A stretch of 64,000 nt of DNA from an uncultured Bacteroides sp. (GCA_949296855.1 CASFRN010000108.1:1-64000), one strand, 5' to 3'. Counted from the stretch's first letter, positions 32,772-41,705 are shown. Translations and numbers: made by a program. The notes: generated by a model from the sequence alone, not told the origin.

Positions 32772-33842
32772 TTATTCCTTATTATTGATATTTGGTTTCA
32801 AAATTAAAGAAAAAAAACGAGATACCAAACGGGAGACCGCAAATTTATGCAAATCGGCTGCCGGCACCCGCCGGAACGCACCCTGAGGCGCATCCCCGCC
32901 GGCTATCTCCACTTCGTAACAATCAGCGTAAATCACCCGGTGAGACAAGACGTGCTTCACCCGCCCCGCCACCAGCCGGAAGCCACGTACCTCACATCCC
33001 TCGAAAAGCCTCCTGTATGCCGGAAGCCCGCACACTTCTTCTTCCGCCGTTTCCCGCTCCGCCTCTATCAGAGGCAACTCATACAGGCCATGCCATATAT
33101 CACCCGCCTCCCGCTTATGAAGAAAAGTATATGCGCCCGCCCGCACATAAAAATAAATAAAGTATCGGTTTGCCACCTTAGTCTTATGCCGCTTCACCGG
33201 AAGCATGTCTACCAATCCTTTTTGCAAAGCTACGCAACTATCCGACAAAGGACAAAACAGGCAGGAAGGAGAAGAAGGCACACACTGGATGGCACCGAAA
33301 TCCATAATGGCCTGGTTATACAACGCCGGCACCGACCTCTCCAGCAATTCATCCGCCAAAGCCGTAAAAAGCTTCTTTCCCTGCACAGTATCAATCGGTT
33401 CTTCAATCCCCATCCAACGGGACAATACCCGATACACATTCCCGTCTACCACTGCACAAGGCATATCATAAGCGAAAGAGCAGATAGCAGCCGCCGTATA
33501 ATCTCCCACTCCTTTCAGCTTCCGCACCTCCTCGTACGTATCGGGGAAGGTTCCCCGGGCGGCTATCGAGCGGGCTGCTTCGTGCAAATTCCTCGCACGG
33601 GAATAATAGCCCAATCCCTGCCAGTATTTCATCACCTCGTCTTCATCCGCCTCAGCCAAAGCAAACACATCGGGAAACCGCTCGATAAAACGGCAATAAT
33701 AATCATATCCCTGCGCTACCCGCGTCTGCTGCAAGATAATCTCCGAAATCCATATCTTATAAGGGTCTTCCGTGTCCCTCCACGGCAAGTCCCGCTTGTT
33801 TTCCTGATACCAGCGTACCAGCGTTTCCCCGAACCGACTCAT
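32772..33842 (-). CDS. mutY: A/G-specific adenine glycosylase
   Basis: A 356-residue base excision repair enzyme that removes adenine opposite 8-oxoguanine. The HhH-GPD part has SEIILQQTRV with the catalytic Glu (near residue 36) and LKGVGDYTAAAI with the conserved Asp. The iron-sulphur ligands follow as C-X6-C-X2-C-X5-C (from CVPSSPSCLFC). A NUDIX-like C-terminal domain recognises 8-oxoG. Its promoter is at 33892-33885. Confidence 0.95.
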   Translation of the reverse strand: MSRFGETLVRWYQENKRDLPWRDTEDPYKIWISEIILQQTRVAQGYDYYCRFIERFPDVFALAEADEDEVMKYWQGLGYYSRARNLHEAARSIAARGTFPDTYEEVRKLKGVGDYTAAAICSFAYDMPCAVVDGNVYRVLSRWMGIEEPIDTVQGKKLFTALADELLERSVPALYNQAIMDFGAIQCVPSSPSCLFCPLSDSCVALQKGLVDMLPVKRHKTKVANRYFIYFYVRAGAYTFLHKREAGDIWHGLYELPLIEAERETAEEEVCGLPAYRRLFEGCEVRGFRLVAGRVKHVLSHRVIYADCYEVEIAGGDAPQGAFRRVPAADLHKFAVSRLVSRFFSLILKPNINNKE

Positions 33843-33884
33843 TTCTTATTTATTGTTTCCGATTAAAATCACTTAAATTATCCG

Positions 33885-33892
33885 CAAAAATA
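33885..33892 (-). promoter_or_regulatory. -7 box of the mutY-ssb-gldE unit
   Basis: TATTTTTG on the minus strand fits TAnnTTTG, 43 bp before the mutY start. No clear -33 element is visible. Confidence 0.45.
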
Positions 33893-34020
33893 CAGGTTTT
33901 CAGAATGCCAGATGCACTTTTTCTAAAATTTGTTCGAAAGAAATTTTTCCATGAGCGAGAAAAGCTATATATTTGCAATCCAAAAAATTAAGATAACGTA
34001 TAACAATAATTATTAGCGAA

Positions 34021-34296
34021 ATGACTAAAGCAGATATTGTAAACGAAATTGCCAAGAACACCGGCATTGACAGACAAACGGTATTGACTACGCTGGAAGC
34101 TTTTATGGAATCGGTAAAAACTTCATTATCAAATGACGAGAACGTATATCTCCGTGGTTTCGGCAGTTTCATCGTGAAGAAAAGAGCGCAGAAGACTGCC
34201 CGCAACATTTCAAAGAATACAACCATCATCATTCCGGAACACAACATTCCGGCATTCAAACCGGCGAAAACATTTACTCTTTCAGTAAAAAAATAA
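34021..34296 (+). CDS. HU family DNA-binding protein
   Basis: A 91-residue classical HU/IHF protein (TKADIVNEIAKNTGIDRQTV, then LRGFGSFIVKKRAQKTARN with the DNA-contacting arm and Pro in IIPEHNIPAFKP). The GSF motif and arm are intact. It is the nucleoid-type HU gene, unlike the two long HU-HIG genes in the window. A -7 box TATATTTG is at 33968-33975. Confidence 0.93.
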   Translation: MTKADIVNEIAKNTGIDRQTVLTTLEAFMESVKTSLSNDENVYLRGFGSFIVKKRAQKTARNISKNTTIIIPEHNIPAFKPAKTFTLSVKK

Positions 34297-34333
34297 ATTA
34301 ACATTAGTATTAACCCTATAAAATTTTGAAGCT

Positions 34334-34426
34334 ATGCCAAGCGGAAAGAAAAGAAAAAGACATAAAATGTCTACTCACAAGCGTAAAAAAAGACTGAGAA
34401 AGAACAGACACAAAAGCAAAAAATAA
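34334..34426 (+). CDS. 30-residue basic protein (AURKAIP1/COX24-like ribosomal protein)
   Basis: A 30-codon gene (ATG 34334, TAA 34424-34426) encoding almost only Lys, Arg, His and Ser (SGKKRKRHKMSTHKRKKR). This is the pattern of the short COX24/mS38-like proteins annotated between HU and rng in Bacteroidales, probably a ribosome component. It is far too short for usual gene prediction. A long hairpin follows at 34452-34499. Confidence 0.75.
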   Translation: MPSGKKRKRHKMSTHKRKKRLRKNRHKSKK

Positions 34427-34451
34427 TTGTTAGTCTGTCCTGACTTTCGAT

Positions 34452-34499
34452 AAAGAACAAACTTGCAAAGCTCCTCATAGTCTTTCAGGTTTGTTCTTT
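34452..34499 (+). promoter_or_regulatory. 14-bp hairpin in the RNase G leader
   Basis: Arms 34452-34465 and 34486-34499 pair with one G-U, around a 20-base loop. There is no clean T-run. It lies between the small basic protein gene and the GTG start of RNase G, so it is either a weak terminator or a leader structure, perhaps for autoregulation as known for E. coli rne. Confidence 0.5.
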
Positions 34500-34543
34500 G
34501 TGTATGAGAATCGTAGTATTAACCCTGTAAACTAAGTGACCAA

Positions 34544-36118
34544 GTGACAAGCGAATTAGTAGTAGATGTACAGCCGAAGGAAATTTCCATTGCCCTATTA
34601 GAGGACAAGAACTTAGTAGAGCTTCAGAAAGAGGAAAGAAATCTTTCTTTTTCCGTAGGCAATATGTACGTGGGCAAGGTGCGCAAGCTGATGCCCGGAC
34701 TGAACGCCTGCTTCATCGATGTAGGTTTCGAAAAAGACGCTTTCCTTCATTACTTAGACCTGGGTCCTCAATTCCTTTCTTTTCAGAAGTATCTGAAGCA
34801 AGTTATCAGCGACCGCAAGAAGCTTTATCCGATGGCGAAGGCATCCATGCTGCCCGACATCGAAAAAGACGGAAGCATATCCAACGTCCTGCAGCAGGGG
34901 CAAGAAGTCATCGTGCAAATCGTAAAGGAACCCATCTCGACCAAGGGGCCGCGGTTGACGTGCGAGCTTTCCTTCGCAGGCCGTTATCTGGTGCTTATCC
35001 CGTTCAACGATAAAGTGTCGGTATCACAGAAAATCAAGTCGAGCGAAGAACGCGCGCGGCTGAAGCAATTGCTGCAAAGCATCAAGCCTAAAAATTTCGG
35101 CGTCATCGTGCGCACGGTGGCGGAAGGCAAGCGCGTGGCGGAACTGGACACCGAACTGAAAGTCTTGCTGAAGCATTGGGAAGACACCATCACAAAAGTA
35201 CAAAAGGCAACCAAATTGCCGTCCTTGGTGTACGAAGAGACAAGCCGCACGGTAGCCATGCTGCGCGACCTGTTCAACCCTTCGTACGAAAGCATTCACG
35301 TAAACGACGAGACCGTTTACAATGAAGTAAAGAATTATGTATCCTTGATAGCCCCCGAACGCGCGGGCATCGTCAAGCTATACAAAGGCCAGCTTCCCAT
35401 TTTCGATAACTTCGCCATCACCAAACAAATCAAGTCGTCGTTCGGGAAAACCGTTTCCTACAAAAGCGGGGCTTACCTGATTATCGAACACACCGAAGCG
35501 CTGCACGTGGTAGACGTGAACAGCGGAAACCGTTCGAAATCGGCCAACGGGCAAGAAGCCAACGCCCTCGACGTCAACTTGGGCGCAGCCGATGAGTTGG
35601 CGCGCCAACTCCGGTTAAGGGATATGGGAGGAATCATCGTTGTCGACTTTATCGACATGAACCTTGCCGAAAACCGTCAGAAACTGTACGAACGCATGTG
35701 CCAGAATATGCAAAAAGACCGCGCCAAGCACAACATCTTGCCGCTGAGCAAATTCGGCCTGATGCAGATTACCCGCCAACGTGTGCGCCCGGCTATGGAT
35801 GTGGCTACGGACGAAGACTGCCCCACCTGTTTCGGCAAAGGGAAAATCAAACCTTCCATCCTGTTTACAGATACGCTGGAAAGCAAAATAGATTACCTGG
35901 TCAATAAGTTGAAGGTCAAGAAATTTACATTGCATATCCACCCTTACGTGGCTGCTTATATCAACCAAGGCTTCATGTCGCTCAAACGGAAGTGGCAGAT
36001 GAAGTACGGATTCGGCATCCGTATCATCCCGAACCAAAGCCTTGCCTTCTTGCAATATAAATTTTATGATGCGCACAACGAAGAAATAGACATGAAAGAG
36101 GAGTTCGAAATCAAGTAA
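34544..36118 (+). CDS. rng: ribonuclease G/E
   Basis: A 524-residue endoribonuclease. The N-terminal S1 domain has GNMYVGKVRKLMPGLNACFI, the catalytic Mg site includes VDVNSGNRS and GGIIVVDFIDM (near residues 325 and 366), and the zinc link is DCPTCFGKGKI. It processes rRNA and degrades mRNA. The start is a GTG (34544): the family N-terminus TSELVVDVQPKEI begins there and no ATG is in frame upstream. Confidence 0.93.
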   Translation: MTSELVVDVQPKEISIALLEDKNLVELQKEERNLSFSVGNMYVGKVRKLMPGLNACFIDVGFEKDAFLHYLDLGPQFLSFQKYLKQVISDRKKLYPMAKASMLPDIEKDGSISNVLQQGQEVIVQIVKEPISTKGPRLTCELSFAGRYLVLIPFNDKVSVSQKIKSSEERARLKQLLQSIKPKNFGVIVRTVAEGKRVAELDTELKVLLKHWEDTITKVQKATKLPSLVYEETSRTVAMLRDLFNPSYESIHVNDETVYNEVKNYVSLIAPERAGIVKLYKGQLPIFDNFAITKQIKSSFGKTVSYKSGAYLIIEHTEALHVVDVNSGNRSKSANGQEANALDVNLGAADELARQLRLRDMGGIIVVDFIDMNLAENRQKLYERMCQNMQKDRAKHNILPLSKFGLMQITRQRVRPAMDVATDEDCPTCFGKGKIKPSILFTDTLESKIDYLVNKLKVKKFTLHIHPYVAAYINQGFMSLKRKWQMKYGFGIRIIPNQSLAFLQYKFYDAHNEEIDMKEEFEIK

Positions 36119-36148
36119 GAGGAACAAGCAAACGCCTCTTAAAAAGGA

Positions 36149-36199
36149 GAATCCCCTTGTCTTACCGCCGTTTAAAGGCTAAGTAAAGCAAGGGGATTC
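36149..36199 (+). terminator. Terminator-like inverted repeat after rng
   Basis: Eleven-base perfect arms (36149-36159, 36189-36199) with a 29-base loop lie 30 bp beyond the rng stop. It could serve both rng and the converging lipoprotein gene. Confidence 0.5.
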
Positions 36200-36234
36200 G
36201 TCTGTTTAACCACTATTCCGGATAATCCGCTTTT

Positions 36235-36645
36235 CTAATCGGCTCTGCGCATCGTGTACTTTCCGTAAAACTCACCGTCCTCGTCTCTGCCGGAAGCTTC
36301 AATAACCAATTCCGTATCTGTCAAAGAAGTAATGGTGGCAGTATCAGCCACACCATACATAAAGATAGTCAACCGGTTGCCGGACAAGCTCCATTCGCAA
36401 TGCTCTCCCAAGAAAGAGCCTGTACCGTCTTCAAAGAACTCGCAATATATGCCATAAACCGACTCATCGACTTCTACGCGTTCGCCGTCATATTCCTCGT
36501 AACCCTGGATACGCACTACTTCCCATTTGCCGCACAACATGGATGTACTGCCCGCATTACCTTCATCATCATCGCTACACGACACAAAACCGAAGCTGAC
36601 CATCATCAAAAGCAACAGCATCGACCAATTTTTCAATGTTTTCAT
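36235..36645 (-). CDS. lipocalin-like lipoprotein
   Basis: From the ATG at 36645 the protein has 136 residues with a lipoprotein signal (LLLLMMVSFGFVSC) and a short Asp-rich tether. The rest (LCGKWEVVRIQGYEEYDGE, later TITSLTDTELVIEAS) looks like a small beta-barrel of the lipocalin-like type common in Bacteroidetes. Upstream ATGs give no signal peptide. A minus-strand promoter (36764-36757) is 110 bp upstream. Confidence 0.75.
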   Translation of the reverse strand: MKTLKNWSMLLLLMMVSFGFVSCSDDDEGNAGSTSMLCGKWEVVRIQGYEEYDGERVEVDESVYGIYCEFFEDGTGSFLGEHCEWSLSGNRLTIFMYGVADTATITSLTDTELVIEASGRDEDGEFYGKYTMRRAD

Positions 36646-36756
36646 AATCCTTAGCTTTTCATGCCCGCGGCCCCTGCAGGCGATTAACATTCCGATTAAG
36701 CATACGCAAGAGCCCGCAAAAAGGCTTATGCCTTGCTGCGCATCCTTCATTTATTA

Positions 36757-36786
36757 CAAAGATAAAAAACAGCAAAAAAACGCAAA
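36757..36786 (-). promoter_or_regulatory. Promoter of the lipocalin-like gene
   Basis: On the minus strand TTTG (36786-36783), an 18-base spacer and TATCTTTG (36764-36757). Confidence 0.5.
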
Positions 36787-36902
36787 AACACTTTTTGATA
36801 AAATTCTTACTAAAGCATTAAAATACGAGACTAAACAGGCTAAAAAAGCGACTATATGGATAAAAAAATCAGAAACGGCGGCACATTTCTCCCCCGCAGC
36901 TA

Positions 36903-36933
36903 TTGACATCCCGCACTTTCGATTATACCTTTG
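36903..36933 (+). promoter_or_regulatory. Promoter of the second HU-HIG gene
   Basis: TTG (36903-36905), 20 bases and TACCTTTG (36926-36933) match the consensus. The leader to the ATG at 37136 would be about 195 nt and holds the three palindromes at 37008-37066. Confidence 0.65.
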
Positions 36934-37007
36934 CGGAAGAAAAACACCTGTTGCGACAGAAATTACAATAGAAAACACAGGCTAATGCATACGGCTGCAG
37001 TTCCAGC

Positions 37008-37066
37008 AAGATTATTAATCCTACAACGTAAAGATTATTAATCCTGCTGCGTGAAGATTATTAATC
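37008..37066. repeat. Three palindromic sites at 23-bp spacing
   Basis: AAGATTATTAATC occurs at 37008-37020, 37031-37043 and 37054-37066. Its core GATTATTAATC is a perfect 11-base palindrome, and the spacing is exactly 23 bp each time. This fits three operator sites on one face of the DNA, 70 to 130 bp before the HU-HIG start. Confidence 0.75.
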
Positions 37067-37135
37067 TCACAACAAGCGAAGCTATATGCATAAAAACAAG
37101 CAGACAACTACATCAACCTTTTAAATAATCTGAGT

Positions 37136-37597
37136 ATGATAAAGTACAGCTTAGTTATGCGTGGCGAACCCCGCCATCCGGAACGTCCGAAACGAGCATT
37201 CGCCTCGGCACAGTGCATTAAAACCTTATCGTTAGAAGAACTGGTGCGGCATATCAAAAATCACGGATGCGCTTATAGCACGGGAGACTTCATCGCCATT
37301 ACAAAAATGCTGGCAGAAGCTACCGCCGAAATGCTGAAGGAAGGATATCAAGTAGAACTGGATGATTTAGGCAAGTTTTACATCACCTTAGGATGCAAGG
37401 GAGCGGAAAGCATGGAAGCGTTCCTACCCGAACAACACATCAAAGAAGTGAGAGTGCATTGGACTCCCGGGGAAGCATTCGACAACATGCGCCCAAAAGT
37501 TGAATTTAAAGAAAACCTGAACCGGCGGACGGAACGAAAAGTACTGCGTGCAGAACGGAAAGGAGAAAAAATACTGGAATTAACAGGCAAAAAATAA
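37136..37597 (+). CDS. HU-HIG family DNA-binding protein
   Basis: A 153-residue HU-like protein. The HU-like region spans about residues 28-120 (LSLEELVRHIKNHGCAYSTG, then LDDLGKFYITLG). The C-terminus is a basic stretch (RRTERKVLRAERKGEKILEL) instead of the winged-helix-like part of the gene at 15702. Three evenly spaced palindromes upstream suggest autoregulation. It is a third member of the HU group in this window. Confidence 0.8.
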   Translation: MIKYSLVMRGEPRHPERPKRAFASAQCIKTLSLEELVRHIKNHGCAYSTGDFIAITKMLAEATAEMLKEGYQVELDDLGKFYITLGCKGAESMEAFLPEQHIKEVRVHWTPGEAFDNMRPKVEFKENLNRRTERKVLRAERKGEKILELTGKK

Positions 37598-37625
37598 CAA
37601 GGCAAACAAATAGCCTAAACGCTAA

Positions 37626-37673
37626 AAAGCCCTCCGGTTTCCCCGCGCAAAAGCGCGTCCGCCGGCGGGCTTT
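37626..37673. terminator. Bidirectional terminator between the HU-HIG and DUF5606 genes
   Basis: Arms 37626-37637 and 37662-37673 pair with one mismatch, and a small GCGC hairpin sits in the loop. It is bounded by A- and T-rich ends in both directions. Confidence 0.65.
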
Positions 37674-37696
37674 CCCCATTCATCGGGACAAATGGC

Positions 37697-38134
37697 TTAT
37701 TCTTGTTCTTCGGCGATTGTTTCTACAGTCTCCATCTGAGGAGCGTCAACGAATTCGGCTTCACCGCCCGCAACAAGCAAGTTATACCACTGGATAAGCT
37801 TCTTGATGTCGCTGGTATGTACGCGGTCGCGGTCATAATCAGGCAATACAGCCGCCATAAAGTCACCCAATTCCTCACCCGAGGCTTTCTTATAATCGAA
37901 CTGCACTTGCGCACCGTTTTCTTTCTGCTTGATTGATTCAAGCACCGTAGCCAAAGGCACTTCGTTGGTGTCGGTATACATGGCGATGTCACCCAACGAA
38001 ATCACTTTTTCGCTGGCATAAACCGGCATTCTTTTCTTGTCAGCCACACTTTCGACAATCAGCATATTTTTAGCCTGAGAAATCAGCTTATACAGTCCCG
38101 GTTTCCCCGAGACGGCCAAAATAGTTTTCAACAT
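37697..38134 (-). CDS. DUF5606 family protein
   Basis: A 145-residue soluble protein starting MLKTILAVSGKPGLYKLISQ, then SLGDIAMYT and DYDRDRVHTSDIKKLIQWYN. It fits a Bacteroidetes-only family, DUF5606, of unknown function. The C-terminal 20 residues are acidic and disordered. It lies downstream of coaE on the same strand, a constant neighbourhood in Bacteroidales. Confidence 0.8.
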   Translation of the reverse strand: MLKTILAVSGKPGLYKLISQAKNMLIVESVADKKRMPVYASEKVISLGDIAMYTDTNEVPLATVLESIKQKENGAQVQFDYKKASGEELGDFMAAVLPDYDRDRVHTSDIKKLIQWYNLLVAGGEAEFVDAPQMETVETIAEEQE

Positions 38135-38220
38135 ACGTATTAATGGTTTATTTAATTATTTTATTCTGTGAGGCAAAATTACAATTCGCTTCCGACATAC
38201 ACAAATTTAGCCGGAGGCTT

Positions 38221-38808
38221 TTAGCTTTTTTCCAAAGTTTTCAGCAAATCGTCCAATTGAGGAGGCAAAAGCTCGATGCCGTCGTTGCGAATGACGTAAT
38301 CCGAAAGCCGGCACTTCGTCTCGTCGTCCAGCTGCGCCGCCATCCTGCGGCGTATCTTCTCCTCCGTGGTGCCGTCGCGCTCTACCGCGCGGCGCATCCT
38401 TACCTCCCGCGGCGCATATACCGTCACAACAACATCGACAATGTCTTCAAACCCCGACTCGAACAAGATTGCCGACTCTAACGCCACAAACGCATGCCCT
38501 GCCCTTTCGGCAGCCCAGCGCAGGAAATCCGCCTTCACCCGCGGATGCACTATCGCGTTAACCCGCTCCGCATGCTGGGGGCCGGCAAACAGGTAGTCTG
38601 CCACCAACGGCTTGTTGAGCGTGCCGTCCGCCAGATAAGCCTCCCTGCCCAACAGACCGGTCAAACCTCGCCGGATATCCACATCGGTGTGCATCAGCCG
38701 TTTCGCCTCGCCATCGGTATCGTAAACCGGAACGCCCCGCTCCTGCAACAAGCGTGAGACATACGACTTCCCGCTCCCGATTCCTCCCGTTATGCCTATC
38801 CTTACCAT
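38221..38808 (-). CDS. coaE: dephospho-CoA kinase
   Basis: A 195-residue P-loop kinase for the last step of coenzyme A synthesis. The Walker A motif is GITGGIGSGKS (residues 5-15), followed by YDTDGEAKRLM with the catalytic Asp. It overlaps the YbbR gene by 7 nt, so the two are co-translated. Confidence 0.93.
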   Translation of the reverse strand: MVRIGITGGIGSGKSYVSRLLQERGVPVYDTDGEAKRLMHTDVDIRRGLTGLLGREAYLADGTLNKPLVADYLFAGPQHAERVNAIVHPRVKADFLRWAAERAGHAFVALESAILFESGFEDIVDVVVTVYAPREVRMRRAVERDGTTEEKIRRRMAAQLDDETKCRLSDYVIRNDGIELLPPQLDDLLKTLEKS

Positions 38809-39821
38809 CCGGCTTCCTCCCCTGTTGTCTGCTCTATCAGATAATCGACGGAAGAAGGCGATATGCGGACGTGACTGACATAATCGGGAGTGGTCTTCAA
38901 CGTCAGCGGCAACTTGTCGCTTTTCGCACGCAAGATGTCTTCGTAAGTGACCCCGATGAAGAAATCGTCCGAATCAACGTCCTTGAAATGTGACAGGCCT
39001 ACCTGGAAAGTGACTTGCACCTTCGAAGGGAAGGTGCGCAACACCTTATTCGCCGGGAAATTGATGCCTACTATCGGCACTTCGACCGTCTTTTCGGAAT
39101 ACATATCGACATATACCACCAAATCGTTGTAAGCCGGAACAAATTTCACCCCTTTAATTTTCTGAAGCGCGACCCGCTGGTTCAACGTATCGCTTACATT
39201 TTCAAGATGCACCCTTGAAGTATAAGCCGCAGTCAGCGTATCGAGCACCTCTTCGGGCGCATAAGCGATAACCGAATCGGGCGAAAAGCCCACATGGGAA
39301 ATGTAATACTGAAGCCCGGCACTGACATCGCCGTTCAGGCGGACGGGCACCTTCTTGGCTTTCCCCATCGTGTAAATAAAATCAAGCGTATCGGGACGTA
39401 TGGATATGAGATGTGTAGAAACATTAAGCTGGGCGGACACCTTCTTCAATAAATCCGCCGAAGAAATATGCACGTGTGTCCCCCGGTCTTTATAGTCATT
39501 GAAATCGAAAGAGACGGGGAAAAAAGTCCTCCCCAGCATATAGTTGAGCAATACAGTCCCCCGGTCTTCCACCCTCACCCGCACATCACCTGGCAGTTCG
39601 GATGTCAGCACAGCCTCCTTAGGCACATTCTTGAGGCGCAACGGCACCCTGAACTCCGTCTGGTACACGTCGTCTAATGTTTGCAACATCCAGAATGCAA
39701 AAGAGACCAGTACAAAAAACAAGAAGACCAGAGCCTCCTTACACTTATCGCTAAGCAAGAATTTCCTGATCTTCTGTATTTCCTGTCTGTAATATCGCTG
39801 TATGTTCTTTACATCGAACAT
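38802..39821 (-). CDS. YbbR-like domain protein
   Basis: A 339-residue protein with one membrane helix near the N-terminus (EALVFLFFVLVSFAFWML) and a periplasmic part of YbbR-like repeats, beta-rich segments with patterns such as VPLRLKNVP and VPVRLNGDV. In Firmicutes, YbbR/CdaR controls diadenylate cyclase; here the genes around are yajC and coaE. The function is unknown. Confidence 0.8.
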   Translation of the reverse strand: MFDVKNIQRYYRQEIQKIRKFLLSDKCKEALVFLFFVLVSFAFWMLQTLDDVYQTEFRVPLRLKNVPKEAVLTSELPGDVRVRVEDRGTVLLNYMLGRTFFPVSFDFNDYKDRGTHVHISSADLLKKVSAQLNVSTHLISIRPDTLDFIYTMGKAKKVPVRLNGDVSAGLQYYISHVGFSPDSVIAYAPEEVLDTLTAAYTSRVHLENVSDTLNQRVALQKIKGVKFVPAYNDLVVYVDMYSEKTVEVPIVGINFPANKVLRTFPSKVQVTFQVGLSHFKDVDSDDFFIGVTYEDILRAKSDKLPLTLKTTPDYVSHVRISPSSVDYLIEQTTGEEAGW

Positions 39822-39833
39822 CGCTTGGTTCTC

Positions 39834-40151
39834 TTATTTATTAGTGTTCGTGGCCTGAGCCTGCGCGTCGGCATAGATAGAATTCTTATCGACCTTTATC
39901 TTCACACTCGGCGCAATCTCTACAATTACCGCATTATCCTCTATTTCCTTGATTTTACCGTAAATCCCTCCGGCGGTAATGACCGCCTGCCCTACCTCCA
40001 AGTTCTTGCGGAAATTCTGGATTTCCTTCTGCTTCTTGTTTTGGGGACGGATCATAAAGAAATACATAATAGCGAAAATCGCCACCATCATAATCAGGAA
40101 AGAGTAATCGCCCCCTCCTTGCGCTGCCATAAATACAGTTAACAAATTCAT
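39834..40151 (-). CDS. yajC: preprotein translocase subunit YajC
   Basis: A 105-residue protein with one helix (YSFLIMMVAIFAIMYFFMI) and the family signature MIRPQNKKQKEIQNF, followed by the small soluble domain VGQAVITAGGIYGKI. It is an accessory part of the Sec translocon. It sits 13 bp from ybbR and 44 bp from nusB. Confidence 0.93.
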   Translation of the reverse strand: MNLLTVFMAAQGGGDYSFLIMMVAIFAIMYFFMIRPQNKKQKEIQNFRKNLEVGQAVITAGGIYGKIKEIEDNAVIVEIAPSVKIKVDKNSIYADAQAQATNTNK

Positions 40152-40194
40152 AATAGTCTTTTCTTAATTAATAAAATATCTGCGGACAAATATA

Positions 40195-41121
40195 TCAATT
40201 TTTCGCCAGCTTATTTTCCTTTTTTAACTTATTAACTATTCCGTCCAACGTCCCGTTGATAAAACCGCCGCTCTTCGGAGTGCTGTACAATTTGGCGATT
40301 TCCACGTATTCGTTCAGCGAGACATTGACCGGGATGTTTGGAAAACTCAATATTTCAGCCAGCGCAATCTGCATGATGACCATATCCATCACGGCTACCC
40401 GCTTCAAATCCCAGTTTTTCGAGTTCTCGCTGATAAGGTGGCGGTAATAATCCGCGTTCAAGATGGTGCGGCGGAAAAGCTTGCGCGCGAAATCCTGGTC
40501 TTCCTCGTCCTTGAATTCGGGAAGCAATGCTTGGTTCTCGCCGTTTTCAGGAGAAAAACGCTTGATGGTCTTCAACACAAACGTATCGACAATCTCCTTA
40601 TCGTCATTCCAATACAAGCTTTGGTCTTCGAGCACTTCATCCAATGCCTGGTTATTGAAAATGACTTTCTTATAAAGCTTTCTCCACACTTCACGGTCTT
40701 CCTCGTATGAGGAAGTCCCGCTTTCCATATACTCCTTATATATATCGCTCTGCATAATTTGTTCGCACAAGCTCTTGATGAATTCGCCTTCGTTTTCCCA
40801 TGTTTTCTTTTGGGAATTGACAAATTCGTTCAACTGCTTGTTCACTTCCAACTGGGCGACAAAGCGATTATCGACAAACTTCGTGTTAGGGTTTAAGTCT
40901 TCTGGCGTAGGGACAAGTTTGTGTTTGGCAGCATCCAACCGCCTGTTGGCATACCGCGTCACTTCTACCATGAGAAGCAGAAGATAATTGTACAGGTCAT
41001 ACGCCTTTGACAAACTGAAGAACAACTCCTTTTCTGCAGTATCCAAATTTTTCCCGCCGTTCTGATAATAAGCGTAGATTATCTGCACTACCTTCAAACG
41101 AATAAGAACTCTGTTAATCAT
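40195..41121 (-). CDS. nusB: transcription antitermination factor NusB
   Basis: A 308-residue protein. The C-terminal 130 residues contain the NusB all-helical fold (MDMVIMQIALAEILSFPNIP, then SLNEYVEIAKLYSTPKSGGF). It is about twice the length of E. coli NusB because of an N-terminal helical extension, which is usual in Bacteroidetes. It binds boxA RNA during rRNA transcription. Its promoter (41189-41157) fits the consensus. Confidence 0.92.
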   Translation of the reverse strand: MINRVLIRLKVVQIIYAYYQNGGKNLDTAEKELFFSLSKAYDLYNYLLLLMVEVTRYANRRLDAAKHKLVPTPEDLNPNTKFVDNRFVAQLEVNKQLNEFVNSQKKTWENEGEFIKSLCEQIMQSDIYKEYMESGTSSYEEDREVWRKLYKKVIFNNQALDEVLEDQSLYWNDDKEIVDTFVLKTIKRFSPENGENQALLPEFKDEEDQDFARKLFRRTILNADYYRHLISENSKNWDLKRVAVMDMVIMQIALAEILSFPNIPVNVSLNEYVEIAKLYSTPKSGGFINGTLDGIVNKLKKENKLAKN

Positions 41122-41156
41122 ACCTATTTTTTATAACTATGTCACATTATGGAGTG

Positions 41157-41189
41157 CAAAAGTAGCTATTTTCATCCATATCTTCCAAA
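41157..41189 (-). promoter_or_regulatory. Promoter of the nusB-yajC-ybbR-coaE unit
   Basis: On the minus strand TTTG (41189-41186), 21 bases and TACTTTTG (41164-41157), 36 bp before the nusB start. Confidence 0.65.
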
Positions 41190-41305
41190 TAAAGTTCTGT
41201 TTTTTACTGTTTTTTTCTGTTTATAGATATTTTAATCCATCTTTTCTTGGCTATCTGAAGAAAAATCAGCAATTTTGGGCACGTTTTTTTAGAAATTACA
41301 TACTT

Positions 41306-41695
41306 ATGGAGGAAATGAAAAAAAACACGATGACTGAAGGAGACAAAGAAATCGTTTTTACAAAAGCTGTTAAAGCAGGAAAAAGAATCTATTATTTGGA
41401 TGTAAAGAAAAACCGGAAAGGGGAAATGTTTCTCGCCATAACCGAAAGCAAAAAAGTCACGAGCGGCGAAGGAGACGTACCGCAAGTGAGTTTCGAGAAA
41501 CATAAAATATTCCTTTATAAAGAAGATTTCGAAAAATTCATGGCCGGACTTCACGATACCATCCAATATATCGAACGCGAACAAGGGCCGATAGCAGGAG
41601 AAAGCCATATCGCCCGGAACGAAGATATAGCAAACGACGGATTGCTGGACAAACCGCTGAAAACAGATGACATCAAGATTGACATTGATTTTTAA
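41306..41695 (+). CDS. PUR-domain (DUF3276) nucleic-acid-binding protein
   Basis: A 129-residue protein of the PUR-alpha-like family (IVFTKAVKAGKRIYYLDVKK, then KHKIFLYKEDFEKFMAGL). Bacterial PUR proteins bind single-stranded nucleic acid as dimers. Three in-frame ATGs (41306, 41315, 41330) could start it, and I give the first. It lies between nusB (divergent) and rplY. The C-terminal 35 residues are probably disordered. Confidence 0.8.
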   Translation: MEEMKKNTMTEGDKEIVFTKAVKAGKRIYYLDVKKNRKGEMFLAITESKKVTSGEGDVPQVSFEKHKIFLYKEDFEKFMAGLHDTIQYIEREQGPIAGESHIARNEDIANDGLLDKPLKTDDIKIDIDF

Positions 41696-41705
41696 GGAAG
41701 AAAGC

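Noticed and set aside
36646..36750. Upstream start of the lipocalin-like gene
   Set aside because: It would put about 35 residues before an evident lipoprotein signal, and the promoter at 36764-36757 leaves almost no leader for it.
37008..37066. CRISPR array
   Set aside because: Three units of 13 bp with 10-bp gaps are far too short, and no cas gene is present.
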